From Steroidobacteraceae bacterium (GTDB lineage Bacteria; Pseudomonadota; Gammaproteobacteria; Steroidobacterales; Steroidobacteraceae): a stretch of 50,027 nt of DNA. Under the pieces are notes generated by a model. It saw nothing but the letters and a program-made list of their open reading frames with translations, did not search any database and was not told the origin of the DNA. The translations under genes were made by a program, and so were the position numbers. The stretch is from contig JALORN010000022.1 in the NCBI GenBank assembly GCA_025458905.1, positions 1 through 50,027 on the forward strand, read 5' to 3'. Below are positions 40,258-49,065 of the stretch, piece after piece (within the stretch, counting starts at the first letter, position 1; each line of letters starts with the position of its first letter).

Positions 40258-42971
40258 CAGGCGCCCCGCCGCGCGACGCGCTTCTCGAGCTCGACGACGA
40301 ACAGCAGGGCGACGCCGACCCCGACGATCGCGCAGCCGTCGCCGAACGACAGCGCGGCCATGCCGAACACCCGTTGCATCGGCGGCCAGTATGTCAGCAC
40401 CAGCTGCGCCATGGCGACCAGCGAGACGCCGGCCAGCACGGCGCGCGTGCCGAGCAGGCCCCGCAAGGTCAGCGACGAGCCGTGCACGTAGCGCACGCTG
40501 AACAGGTAGAAGACCTCCATGGCGACGATGGCGTTGACGGCCATCGAGCGCGCGTACTCGAGCGTCGCGCCGCGCGCTTGCGCCCAGTAGAAGACGGCGA
40601 ACACGCCGGCCACCATCAGCGCCGAGACCAGCACGATGCGCCACACGAGGTAGCGCGACAGCAGCGGTTCACCGGCCGCGCGTGGCGGGCGCTGCATGGT
40701 CGCCGGCTCGGTGGGCTCGAACGCCAGGGTCAGGCCGAGGGCCACGGCGGTGACCATGTTGATCCACAGGATCTGCAGCGGCGTGATCGGCAGGGCGAGC
40801 CCGAAGGCGATCGCGGTGATGATCGCGAAGGCCTCGCCACCATTGGTCGGCAGGGTCCAGCCGATGACCTTGACGATGTTGTCGTACACGGTCCGCCCCT
40901 CGCGCACCGCGGCGACGATCGACGCGAAGTTGTCGTCGGCGAGCACGATCTCGGCCGCTTCCTTGGCCGCCTCGGTGCCCTTGCCGCCCATCGCGACGCC
41001 GACGTCGGCGCGCTTGAGCGCGGGCGCGTCGTTCACCCCGTCGCCCGTCATCGCCACCACCGCACCCTGCTTCTGCAGCGCCTCCACCAGGCGCAGCTTG
41101 TGCTCGGGCGAGGTGCGGGCGAACACGTCGACGTCGCGTGCCAGCCGCTGCAGCGCAGCCGCGTCGCAGCCCTCGACCTGCGCACCTTCGGCGACGCGCG
41201 GCGCGGCGCCGAGGCCGAGCTCGCGGGCGATCGCCTGCGCGGTGCCGGCGTGGTCGCCGGTGATCATGACGACCCGGATGCCGGCGGCCCGGCAGTCGCC
41301 GACCGCTGCGATCGCCTCCTCGCGCGGAGGATCGATGATGCCGACGACGCCGAGGAACGCGGCGCCGCCCTCGAGGTCGGCGAAGCGCAGCGCCCCGGTG
41401 CCGGCGGGCATCTCGCGGGTCGCGAAGCCGAGCACCCGCCTGCCCTCGGCTGCCAGCGCCGCGACGCGCCCGAGCCAGGCCTCGCGGTCGAGCGGCTCGA
41501 GGGCACCGGCGGACTGCTGGACCGAGCACATGGCGAGCACGCGCTCCGGCGCGCCCTTGACCAGCACGAACGAGCCTGCTGCGTGCGAATGGTGCAACGT
41601 CGCCATGAAGCGGTGCGCGGCGTCGAAGGGGATCTCGTCGTCCCGCGGCAGCGCCCGCCGCAACGCATCGGCCTCGTGGCCGGCCTTGATGCCGAACGCC
41701 AGCAACGCGCCCTCCATCGGGTCGCCGTCGACGCTCCAGCGCCCGCCCGCCTGGCGCAGGCCCGCGTCGTTGCACAGCACCGCCGCGCGCGCCAGCGCCG
41801 CGAGCGCCGGGTGCGCGGACGGATCGACCTCGCGCCCCTCGTGCAGCAGCTGGCCGGTCGGCGCATAGCCGGCCCCGGTGACCTCGCAGGCCGCGCCGGC
41901 CACGACCACGTCCGTGACCATCATCTCGTTGCGGGTCAGCGTGCCGGTCTTGTCGGAGCAGATCACCGACACCGAACCGAGGGTCTCGACGGCGGGCAGG
42001 CGCCGCACGATCGCGCTGCGGCGCGCCATGCGCGCCACGCCTATCGCCAGCGTGATGGTCAGGATCGCCGGCAGGCCCTCCGGGATCGCCGAGACCGCGA
42101 TGCCGACGACGACCATGAATGCCTCGCGCGGGGCGTAACCCTGGCGCAGGACCGCCCAGGCGAAGACCGCGGCGCAGGCGATCGCGACCACCAGCGTCAA
42201 GCCGCGGGCGAAACGGTCCATCTGCCGCGTCAGCGGCGTCTCGAGGGTGTGCACCGACTCGAGCAGCCGGCTGATGCGCCCGAGCTCGGTCGCGCCGCCG
42301 GTGGCGACGGCGACGCCCGCGCCCTGGCCACCGGTGACCAGCGTCCCGGAGTAGGCCATCGAGCGCCGGTCGCCGAGTGCGGTGTCGGGCGGCACGGCTT
42401 CCGGCGCCTTCTCCACCGCGACCGATTCGCCGGTGAGCGCGGCCTCGGCGATCCGCAGGTTGCGCAGCCGGAAGAGCCGCAGGTCGGCGGGCACCCGGTC
42501 GCCCGCCTCCAGCAACACGACGTCCCCGGGGACGATGTCCTCCGCGGGCACGGTGCAGCGCCGGCCGTCGCGAAGCACCGAGGCCCGTGGATCGATCATC
42601 GCGCGGATCGAGTCCATGGCCTGCTCGGCGCGCCCTTCCTGGACGAAGCCGATCAGCGCGTTCAGCACCACCACGGCGAGTATCACGAGCGCGTCGACCG
42701 CGTGGCCGAGGAGCAGCGAGACGACCGCGGAGGCGAGCAGCACGTAGATGAAGAGATTGCGGAACTGCTGCAGGAAGCGCGACCACAGACTGCGGCGCGG
42801 CGCGGCGGGCAGGCGGTTCGCGCCGAACCGTGCGCGGCGCTCCGCCGCCTCGGCCGGCGACAGGCCGTCGGCGCGGGTGCCGAGCTCGCGGAACACATCA
42901 TCGACCGGGGCGGCGTGGGCCGGCGAGGTCGGCCCGTGCACGACGTCCGGTGTCGGTGCTGCGGAAGCCAT
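40257..42971 (-). CDS. P2-type cation-translocating ATPase
   Basis: The 904-residue membrane pump has an N-terminal cation-ATPase domain, the dephosphorylation motif TGES, IPEGLPAILTITLA in the ion-binding helix, phosphorylation site D340 in SDKTGTLT, KGAPERVL in the nucleotide domain and TGDGVNDAPALKRADVG. About ten transmembrane helices are seen. The PEGLP motif and overall layout fit calcium/manganese (PMR1/SERCA-like) or related P2 pumps; the ion is not certain. It is coupled to rdgB downstream, which is unusual company for an ion pump. Start ATG 42971 gives a normal soluble N-terminus. Confidence 0.92.
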   Translation of the reverse strand: MASAAPTPDVVHGPTSPAHAAPVDDVFRELGTRADGLSPAEAAERRARFGANRLPAAPRRSLWSRFLQQFRNLFIYVLLASAVVSLLLGHAVDALVILAVVVLNALIGFVQEGRAEQAMDSIRAMIDPRASVLRDGRRCTVPAEDIVPGDVVLLEAGDRVPADLRLFRLRNLRIAEAALTGESVAVEKAPEAVPPDTALGDRRSMAYSGTLVTGGQGAGVAVATGGATELGRISRLLESVHTLETPLTRQMDRFARGLTLVVAIACAAVFAWAVLRQGYAPREAFMVVVGIAVSAIPEGLPAILTITLAIGVARMARRSAIVRRLPAVETLGSVSVICSDKTGTLTRNEMMVTDVVVAGAACEVTGAGYAPTGQLLHEGREVDPSAHPALAALARAAVLCNDAGLRQAGGRWSVDGDPMEGALLAFGIKAGHEADALRRALPRDDEIPFDAAHRFMATLHHSHAAGSFVLVKGAPERVLAMCSVQQSAGALEPLDREAWLGRVAALAAEGRRVLGFATREMPAGTGALRFADLEGGAAFLGVVGIIDPPREEAIAAVGDCRAAGIRVVMITGDHAGTAQAIARELGLGAAPRVAEGAQVEGCDAAALQRLARDVDVFARTSPEHKLRLVEALQKQGAVVAMTGDGVNDAPALKRADVGVAMGGKGTEAAKEAAEIVLADDNFASIVAAVREGRTVYDNIVKVIGWTLPTNGGEAFAIITAIAFGLALPITPLQILWINMVTAVALGLTLAFEPTEPATMQRPPRAAGEPLLSRYLVWRIVLVSALMVAGVFAVFYWAQARGATLEYARSMAVNAIVAMEVFYLFSVRYVHGSSLTLRGLLGTRAVLAGVSLVAMAQLVLTYWPPMQRVFGMAALSFGDGCAIVGVGVALLFVVELEKRVARRGA

Positions 42972-43075
42972 GGTCTGCTACCGGGTCTGCGGGAAGGGGG
43001 CCGCGCCATCCGGCCCGGCCCCGGGAGGATACCGTGGCCTTCCCTGCGGTCCAGCCACCCGGCCGGAGCCGGGCC

Positions 43076-43801
43076 TCAGTCCTGCAGGGCCTGGCGCTGC
43101 AGCGCGAGCAGCTGGCCGATGCCGCTCGCGGCGAGGTCGAGCAGCGCGTCGAGCTCGTGGCGACGGAAGGCGTGGCCCTCGGCCGTGCCCTGCACCTCGA
43201 CGAACGCGCCGCCGTCCTTCATGACGACGTTCATGTCGGTCTCGGCGGAGGAGTCCTCGGCGTAGTCGAGGTCGAGCACCGGCGTACCGTCGAAGATGCC
43301 GACCGAGACGGCGGCGACCTGGCCGTGCAGCGGCGAGGCCGGCAGCGCGCGGCGCGCGACCAGCGCGTCGCAGGCGTCGACCAGCGCGACGTAGCTGCCG
43401 GTGATGGCCGCAGTGCGCGTGCCGCCGTCGGCCTGCAGCACGTCGCAGTCGAGGGTGACGGTGCGCTCGCCGAGCGCGGCGAGGTCGATCACCGCGCGCA
43501 GGCTGCGGCCGATCAGGCGCTGGATCTCCTGGGTGCGGCCGCTCTGCTTGCCCTTGGCAGCCTCGCGCGGCGAGCGCGTGTGGGTGGCGCGCGGCAGCAT
43601 GCCGTACTCCGCGGTGACCCAGCCCTTGCCCTTGCCGCGCAGGAACCCTGGCACGCCGTCCTCGATGCTCGCGGTGCAGAGCACGCGCGTGTCGCCGAAC
43701 TGCACCAGCACCGAGCCCTCGGCGTGGCGGGTGAAGCGGCGCTGGAAGGCGACCGGGCGCAGCTGGTCGGGTGCGCGCCCGCTCGGGCGGCCGGCGCTCA
43801 A
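43076..43801 (-). CDS. rph: Ribonuclease PH
   Basis: The 241-residue phosphorolytic exonuclease trims tRNA 3' ends. Segments include [72 protein letters not shown] and [17 protein letters not shown], all expected for RNase PH. The start is TTG 43801, which overlaps the stop of the phosphatase gene (TTGA); no ATG is available at the expected N-terminus ([15 protein letters not shown]). Confidence 0.95.
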   Translation of the reverse strand: MSAGRPSGRAPDQLRPVAFQRRFTRHAEGSVLVQFGDTRVLCTASIEDGVPGFLRGKGKGWVTAEYGMLPRATHTRSPREAAKGKQSGRTQEIQRLIGRSLRAVIDLAALGERTVTLDCDVLQADGGTRTAAITGSYVALVDACDALVARRALPASPLHGQVAAVSVGIFDGTPVLDLDYAEDSSAETDMNVVMKDGGAFVEVQGTAEGHAFRRHELDALLDLAASGIGQLLALQRQALQD

Positions 43802-44547
43802 GACGTCCCCAGCCAGCGCAGCGCCACGCCGGTGGTGTTGTCGGCGCCGGGTCCGCCGGCCGCGACCGCGCGCTTGGCGAGCCCGCCGAGCGCGTCGCCG
43901 AGCGTCTCGCCCGGCTTCGACCACGGGCGCGCGAGCGCCTCGTCGTCGAGCGCGCCCCAGAGCCCGTCGGAGCAGACCAGCAGCACGTCGCCGCCCTCGA
44001 GGCGGCGGCGGCCGGTGATCGACATCTCCGGCAGCAGCGACTCGCCGCCGACGCAGCACTCGACGAAGTTGCGCATCGGGTGCGCCTGCGCCTGCTCCTC
44101 GCTGATCAGGCCCTCGCGGATCAGGAACTCGACGTGGCTGTGGTCGCGGGTACGCTCGGCGATCCGCCCGCGGCGCACGAGATAGACCCGGCTGTCGCCG
44201 ATGTGGGCCCAGTACGCCGAGTCGCCCTGCACCAGGCAGACGGCGCAGGTGGCGCGCGGCCGCTGCTCGAGCGGCAGCGCCGCGCCGAGCTTCACCACGG
44301 CCTCGTGGACGCGGCCGAGCGTGAGATGGAGGAAGCCGAGCGGGTCGAACAGCGGCTGCGGCGTGTGCCAGAAGGCCTCGACGAGGAGCTTCTGGGCGGT
44401 CTCGGCGGCGAGCGCACCATCGGCGTGACCACCCATGCCGTCGACCACGACCAGCAGTGCAGCGTGCTCCGAGACGGCGACGGCACAGCGATCCTGGTTG
44501 TCTTCGCGACCGCCGACCAAGCTCGTTTCTGCGTACTCGACCCGCAA
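43798..44547 (-). CDS. PP2C-family serine/threonine phosphatase
   Basis: The 249-residue protein has the PP2C metal motifs: [31 protein letters not shown] and GADNTTGV. It is soluble and has no other domain, like the Stp-type phosphatases that oppose Hanks-type kinases. No such kinase is in the window. The first possible start is TTG 44547, since an in-frame TAG lies just upstream; the ribosome binding site is poor. It overlaps rph by 4 nt. The same neighbourhood (rph with a PP2C gene and yicC divergent) is known in Xanthomonadales. Confidence 0.92.
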   Translation of the reverse strand: MRVEYAETSLVGGREDNQDRCAVAVSEHAALLVVVDGMGGHADGALAAETAQKLLVEAFWHTPQPLFDPLGFLHLTLGRVHEAVVKLGAALPLEQRPRATCAVCLVQGDSAYWAHIGDSRVYLVRRGRIAERTRDHSHVEFLIREGLISEEQAQAHPMRNFVECCVGGESLLPEMSITGRRRLEGGDVLLVCSDGLWGALDDEALARPWSKPGETLGDALGGLAKRAVAAGGPGADNTTGVALRWLGTS

Positions 44548-44566
44548 TCTGGCACCGGCATTCCGC

Positions 44567-44572
44567 TAAACT
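44567..44572 (+). promoter_or_regulatory. Putative -10 element upstream of yicC
   Basis: TAAACT within GCTAAACTGCGCGG lies 44 bp before ATG 44617. It follows the recurring CTAnnnT pattern. No clear -35 box is visible. Confidence 0.35.
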
Positions 44573-44616
44573 GCGCGGCTTTATACACCGACTGACGCAC
44601 CGGGCGCACTCACTCC

Positions 44617-45483
44617 ATGATCACCAGCATGACCGGCTTCGCCCGGCGCGAGGCCTCCGGCCCCTGGGGCCATCTCGCCTGCGAGCTGCGCAGCGTCAAC
44701 CACCGCTACCTCGAGGCGGGTTTCCGCCTGCCGGAGGAGCTGCGCGCCCTGGAAACCGAGCTGCGGCAGGCGCTCGCGCGCGACCTGCGGCGCGGCAAGG
44801 TCGACTGCACCCTGCACCTGCGCGCCTCGCAGGGTGGCTCGGGCGAGCTGGTGATCGACGATCGCGCCCTCGCCAGCCTGCTGACGCGGGTGCGCGAGAT
44901 CACGGTCGCCACCCCCGGCAAGCCCACCGTCGACGTGATGGACATATTGCGCTGGCCCGGCATCGTCCGCGAGGACGAGACCGATACCGAGAGCCTGCAG
45001 GCCGCGGCCCGCGCGCTCTTCGCCGACACGCTGCGCGAGCTCTCCGAGAGCCGCGCGCGCGAGGGCGTGCGGCTGCGCGAGCTGGTCGAGCAGCGCTGCG
45101 CCGCGATCGAGCAGCTGGTCGCACAGGTTCGCGCGCGGCTGCCGGAGATCCAGGCGCGGGTGCGCCAGCGCCTGGTCGACCGCGTGGCCGAGCTCGGCAC
45201 CACGGTCGACGAGGAACGGCTCGAGCAGGAGCTGGTGCTGCTGCTGCAGCGCCTCGACGTCGCCGAGGAGCTCGACCGCCTCACCGGCCACGTCGAGGAG
45301 ACGCGCCGCGTGATCGGCGGCAACGAAGCCGCGGGCCGGCGGCTCGACTTCCTGATGCAGGAGCTCAACCGCGAGGCCAACACGCTGTCCTCGAAGTCGC
45401 AGGACCTCGAGACCACGCGCTTCGCGGTCGACATGAAGGTGATGATCGAGCAGATGCGCGAGCAGGTGCAGAACATCGAGTGA
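44617..45483 (+). CDS. yicC: YicC-family endoribonuclease
   Basis: The 288-residue protein begins with the family signature [10 protein letters not shown] and contains [10 protein letters not shown], then ends with the highly conserved [21 protein letters not shown] and [17 protein letters not shown]. YicC proteins have been described as endoribonucleases acting on small RNAs. It is divergent from the phosphatase-rph pair and usually followed by gmk; here a methyltransferase and a lipoprotein gene intervene. Confidence 0.96.
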   Translation: MITSMTGFARREASGPWGHLACELRSVNHRYLEAGFRLPEELRALETELRQALARDLRRGKVDCTLHLRASQGGSGELVIDDRALASLLTRVREITVATPGKPTVDVMDILRWPGIVREDETDTESLQAAARALFADTLRELSESRAREGVRLRELVEQRCAAIEQLVAQVRARLPEIQARVRQRLVDRVAELGTTVDEERLEQELVLLLQRLDVAEELDRLTGHVEETRRVIGGNEAAGRRLDFLMQELNREANTLSSKSQDLETTRFAVDMKVMIEQMREQVQNIE

Positions 45484-45560
45484 CGGCCGGCAGCGCCGAC
45501 CAGCGTCCGGTTCCTCACACAAGGTCGCGGGTTGGTCATCGGACGGACGCAATCCGTGCC

Positions 45561-45566
45561 TAACCT
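45561..45566 (+). promoter_or_regulatory. Putative -10 element upstream of the methyltransferase
   Basis: TAACCT within CCTAACCTCGCGGC lies only 6 bp before ATG 45573, so transcription from it would start at or after that ATG. If real, it would favour a downstream start such as ATG 45615 (MSLPNVIRLP). Confidence 0.3.
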
Positions 45567-45572
45567 CGCGGC

Positions 45573-46508
45573 ATGCCGCTGCAACGACCGCGTGACCGCC
45601 TCGCCCTCGCGCCGATGTCGCTGCCGAACGTGATCCGGCTGCCGGCGGTGACCACGCGTCTCGGCGCGGCACTGCTGGCGCTGATGCCGCAGCGTGCCGC
45701 GGCACTGAAGTCCGGCCGGCTGCCCGACGCGCCGGACTTCATCGACGACATGCTGATCGCCGCGCTGGTGCGCGACCACGAGCGCCGCGGCCGGCTCGAC
45801 GAGCTGACCGCGCTGCACGACTGGTTCTGGACGAAGGGCCAGGTGGCGGTGCAGTTCCACGAGTTCGCCGAGACGCGCTTCGAGCGCTGGTTCCTCGGGC
45901 ACCACGTCGCGATCGTGGCGGCGTTGCGCATGGCGCTCGCGAGCGACGATGCGCGCCACGGGGCGTTGTGCGAGATCGGCTGCGGCAGCGGGCGCGTGCT
46001 GCAGTACCTCGGGCACGAGTTCCCCGAGGTCCCGCGGATGGTGGGGCTCGACCTCTGCGCCGACCAGGTCGCGCTCAACCGCCGGCGCTACGCCGGCGAG
46101 CGCCTGGAATTCGAGGCGGGCGACGGCCTCGCCTGGATCGCGCAGCGGGCCTCGCCGGGCTGGATCTACTTCGTCTGCGGCGGCGTGCTGGAATTCTTCG
46201 CGCGCGACAAGGTGCTGGCGTTGTACCGGTTGCTCGCCTCGCGGCTCGCGCCGGCGCTGGTCGCGATGGTGGAGCCGCTCGCCGACGACCACGACCTGGG
46301 GTCCGAGCCGCAGTCGAAGGTCTATGGGGCGGAGAACACCTTCTCGCACAACCACGTCGAGCTGCTGCGGATCGCCGGCTTCGACCTGCTGAGCCGCGCG
46401 GAACAGCGCGTCGATGGACAGCGCTGGCTGCTGCTGGTCGCGCGCAGTGCGGCTTGCGCCGCGCGCGCGACGCCGCCGGGAGGGACGCCGCGCGGGACGG
46501 TGCAATAG
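45573..46508 (+). CDS. Class I SAM-dependent methyltransferase
   Basis: The 311-residue protein contains the SAM-binding motif I CEIGCGSGRVLQYL, an acidic motif II (MVGLDLCADQ), FEAGDGLAWI and VEPLADDHD. The N-terminal 120 residues are helical (FIDDMLIAALVRDHERRGRLDELTALHDWFW). The substrate is unknown. It sits between yicC and gmk, which are usually adjacent, and its stop lies one base from the stop of the convergent DUF4382 gene. ATG 45573 gives the longest product; ATG 45615 is a good alternative. Confidence 0.87.
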   Translation: MPLQRPRDRLALAPMSLPNVIRLPAVTTRLGAALLALMPQRAAALKSGRLPDAPDFIDDMLIAALVRDHERRGRLDELTALHDWFWTKGQVAVQFHEFAETRFERWFLGHHVAIVAALRMALASDDARHGALCEIGCGSGRVLQYLGHEFPEVPRMVGLDLCADQVALNRRRYAGERLEFEAGDGLAWIAQRASPGWIYFVCGGVLEFFARDKVLALYRLLASRLAPALVAMVEPLADDHDLGSEPQSKVYGAENTFSHNHVELLRIAGFDLLSRAEQRVDGQRWLLLVARSAACAARATPPGGTPRGTVQ

Positions 46509-46509
46509 C

Positions 46510-47499
46510 TCAGGGCGAGGGCGTCGGCGCGGATGCGGCCGCGGGGACGGGCACGCTGAAGTTCTGGGTCGCGATCAGGTTGTTCTGCACCGTGACGGCG
46601 ACGCCGCCGGCCGGCGTGAAGGCGAGCGCGTCGTCGGCGACCGGGTCGTCGTTGCCGCAGGTGAACGCGGCGGTGTAGCTGCCCGCGGGCAGGAACGCGG
46701 CACGGTAGGTGCCGCTGGTCGCGCCCTCGGGGACGACGACGCCGATCACGGTCACCGGGTCGACGTCCGGGCCCGCCGCGCTGCCGTCCTCGTCGTCGTC
46801 GGGCGTGACGTTGCCCTCGTAGACGTAGACCTTGGGCATGCAACCTGCCGGCACGCTGCCACCGGCGAAGGTCACGGTGCCGGCGAACGCGCCGACGTTG
46901 GCGTCGTCGACCAGGCGGATGGTCGGGCGCAGCTGGTAACCCTGGGTGCAGGCGCCGGCGGTGCCGCTGCGCTGGCCGGGCGGTGCGCGCAGCGAGCGGC
47001 GCAGGTCGAAGTCGAGCGTCAGCGCGAGGCTGCCGGCGGCCGGCACGGTCAGGCCGCGATTGAGCTTCAGGCCGCTCTCGGCGCCGCTCGGCACGCGCAG
47101 CTCGCACTCCTGGCCGTTCACCATGGCGTACGAGTCGCGCACGTTCGGCTCGGACTCGATGATCAGCCGGATCCACTGGTAGCGGCCCGGCTCGAACGGC
47201 ACCTTGTCGAGCAGCACGGCGGTCCGCCCCTGCTGGTACTCGAGCAGGTTCAGCGTGCGCGGCGCGAAGTCCTTGACGAGCTCGGGCGCCGAGCCCTCGG
47301 GCTTGAAGGCGACGCCGGTGATCTTGATGAAGATGCCCTGTGCGTCCTCGACCGGCGCATCCGTGATGCTGACGCTGACGCTGCTGGCGAGGCCGGCGCT
47401 GCCGGAACCCCCGGAATCGCCGCCACCGCAGGCCGACAGCATCGCCAGCGCGACGCCGGCAGGCAGCAGGACACGCGACCTTCCCTTCTCGAAGCCCAT
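46510..47499 (-). CDS. DUF4382 lipoprotein
   Basis: The 329-residue protein starts at ATG 47499, preceded by a strong AGGAGGT. The lipobox LSAC with Cys near residue 24 is followed by GGGDSGGSGS, so it is envelope-anchored. The DUF4382-type domain begins VSVSITDAPVEDAQGIFIKITGV and contains LLEYQQGRTAVLLD and PGRYQWIRLII. A carboxypeptidase-regulatory-like beta domain follows (GAFAGTVTFAGGSVP, GTYRAAFLPAGSYTAAFTC). An acidic loop (DDDEDG) may bind cations. Its role is not known. It is convergent with the methyltransferase gene and divergent from gmk. Confidence 0.85.
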   Translation of the reverse strand: MGFEKGRSRVLLPAGVALAMLSACGGGDSGGSGSAGLASSVSVSITDAPVEDAQGIFIKITGVAFKPEGSAPELVKDFAPRTLNLLEYQQGRTAVLLDKVPFEPGRYQWIRLIIESEPNVRDSYAMVNGQECELRVPSGAESGLKLNRGLTVPAAGSLALTLDFDLRRSLRAPPGQRSGTAGACTQGYQLRPTIRLVDDANVGAFAGTVTFAGGSVPAGCMPKVYVYEGNVTPDDDEDGSAAGPDVDPVTVIGVVVPEGATSGTYRAAFLPAGSYTAAFTCGNDDPVADDALAFTPAGGVAVTVQNNLIATQNFSVPVPAAASAPTPSP

Positions 47500-47794
47500 G
47501 CTCGACCTCCTGGATCCGATCCGCGCCGGGCGCGGCAAGCAAGCCATCGCGGGCGCAGCACGCAGCGCCGCGAGCGACGGGGACGACGATAGGTGCGTCC
47601 GCCCCTGCCGGAAGGCCCGTCGGCCGGAACTGCGAAGTGCGTCGCAAGCATGCGGGCACTGGATGGGTGGAACCGTGGCGACTGTCAGCGTCCGGCGACG
47701 CTCGCGGTGTGCCCCGCCGGGCGGCGAGGCCGCGCGTCGTGAATCGGGCCGAGGACCGCAGTTTGGGGAGCGCGCGCGCCGGCCGGACCCCGGC

Positions 47795-47800
47795 TAGAAT
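47795..47800 (+). promoter_or_regulatory. Putative -10 element upstream of gmk
   Basis: TAGAAT within GCTAGAATCGCGCG lies 108 bp before ATG 47909. It fits the recurring CTAnnnT pattern. No -35 match is seen at 16-18 bp spacing. Confidence 0.4.
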
Positions 47801-47908
47801 CGCGCGCCTGACCACCTGGGACGACGGGCCTGCGCCAGCGGGCGAAGTCGTGTCGACTTCGACGATGCACAGCCCTTCCTCCAAGCCCGCGCCCCGCGCC
47901 GTGCCCCG

Positions 47909-48541
47909 ATGAGCGGCGGCCGGCTGTTCGTGGTCGCGGCGCCGTCGGGTGCCGGCAAGACGAGCCTCGTCAAGGCGCTGCTCGAGCGCGAACCCGGCCT
48001 GCGCGTCTGCGTCTCGCACACCACGCGGCCGAAGCGCCCGAACGAGGTCGACGGGCGCGACTATCACTTCGTCGACCGCGAGCGCTTCCAGCAGATGGTG
48101 CGCGAGGGCGCCTTCCTCGAGCACGCGGCGGTCTTCGACCACTACTACGGCACCAGCCTCGGGGCGCTGCAGGACGCCTTCGGCGCCGGCTTCGACGTGG
48201 TCCTCGAGATCGACTGGCAGGGCGCGCGCCAGGTGCGCGCCAAGGTGCCGGAGTGCATCTCGGTGTTCATCCTGCCGCCGTCGCGGCCCGCGCTCGAGCA
48301 GCGGCTGCGCGACCGGCGCACCGACAGCGCCGAGGTGATCGCCCGCCGCCTGCGCGACGCGGTCACCGACATGGGGCACTACGGCGAGTTCGACTGCGTG
48401 GTCGTCAACGACGACTTCGAGGCGGCGGTCGCGGACCTGCGGCGGATCATCGCCGCCGCGCGCGACTCGGGCGCCGCCTCAGCCGGTCTCGGCCCGGACC
48501 GGGCGGCGCTGCGGCCGCTGGTCGCCGAACTGCTGGGCTGA
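47909..48541 (+). CDS. gmk: Guanylate kinase
   Basis: The 210-residue enzyme phosphorylates GMP to GDP. Walker A is [11 protein letters not shown]; the GMP-binding part has [20 protein letters not shown] and [12 protein letters not shown], and the core [14 protein letters not shown] follows. Length is normal. It opens the gmk-rpoZ-spoT cluster, which links guanine nucleotide supply to ppGpp metabolism. Confidence 0.97.
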   Translation: MSGGRLFVVAAPSGAGKTSLVKALLEREPGLRVCVSHTTRPKRPNEVDGRDYHFVDRERFQQMVREGAFLEHAAVFDHYYGTSLGALQDAFGAGFDVVLEIDWQGARQVRAKVPECISVFILPPSRPALEQRLRDRRTDSAEVIARRLRDAVTDMGHYGEFDCVVVNDDFEAAVADLRRIIAAARDSGAASAGLGPDRAALRPLVAELLG

Positions 48542-48608
48542 GGGGCCGCAGCGGTACCCACCGCCGCGACGGCGCACGATCCGCTGGGCGCGAACCCCAG
48601 ACCTCGCC

Positions 48609-48614
48609 TATACT
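48609..48614 (+). promoter_or_regulatory. Putative -10 element upstream of rpoZ
   Basis: TATACT within CCTATACTTGCC lies 49 bp before ATG 48663. It is the closest match to TATAAT among the recurring CTAnnnT elements. No good -35 box is seen. Confidence 0.4.
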
Positions 48615-48662
48615 TGCCGACCTTTCCGCAGAACGCTTCCGGGATCTCCCGAAGGGACCGAC

Positions 48663-48953
48663 ATGGCGCGCATCACCGTCGAAGACTGCCTCCAGAACGT
48701 CGACAACATCTTCCAGCTCGTGCTGCTCGCCTCGCAGCGCGCCCGGCGCCTCGCCAACGGCGCGGAGGCCACGGTGCCCTGGGAGAACGACAAGCCGACC
48801 GTGGTGGCGCTGCGCGAGATCGCGGCCGGCAACATCACGCCCGAGATGCTGCTGGAGCCGGAGCCCGAGCCGGAGCCGCCGGCGCCGCTGCTGCCGGACA
48901 TCATGGAGCCGGACCCCGGCTTCCGCGCCCCGCAGTTCGGCCTCGGAGACTGA
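48663..48953 (+). CDS. rpoZ: RNA polymerase omega subunit
   Basis: The 96-residue protein starts with [10 protein letters not shown] and contains [16 protein letters not shown] and [14 protein letters not shown], all typical of omega, which helps assemble RNA polymerase and contributes to the ppGpp site. The C-terminal part is an acidic Pro/Glu tail ([11 protein letters not shown]), common in this group. It lies between gmk and spoT as in most gammaproteobacteria. Confidence 0.97.
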   Translation: MARITVEDCLQNVDNIFQLVLLASQRARRLANGAEATVPWENDKPTVVALREIAAGNITPEMLLEPEPEPEPPAPLLPDIMEPDPGFRAPQFGLGD

Positions 48954-49065
48954 TCCCTCCGCAGCGCAACCCACACGGAGCGTCGAGGGCCCGCCGGCCG
49001 TGCCGGCGCGGCGGCCAGGCCGGTCCGCCCGGGCCGCCGACTCGACCAGGACCTCGGCAGTCGCG

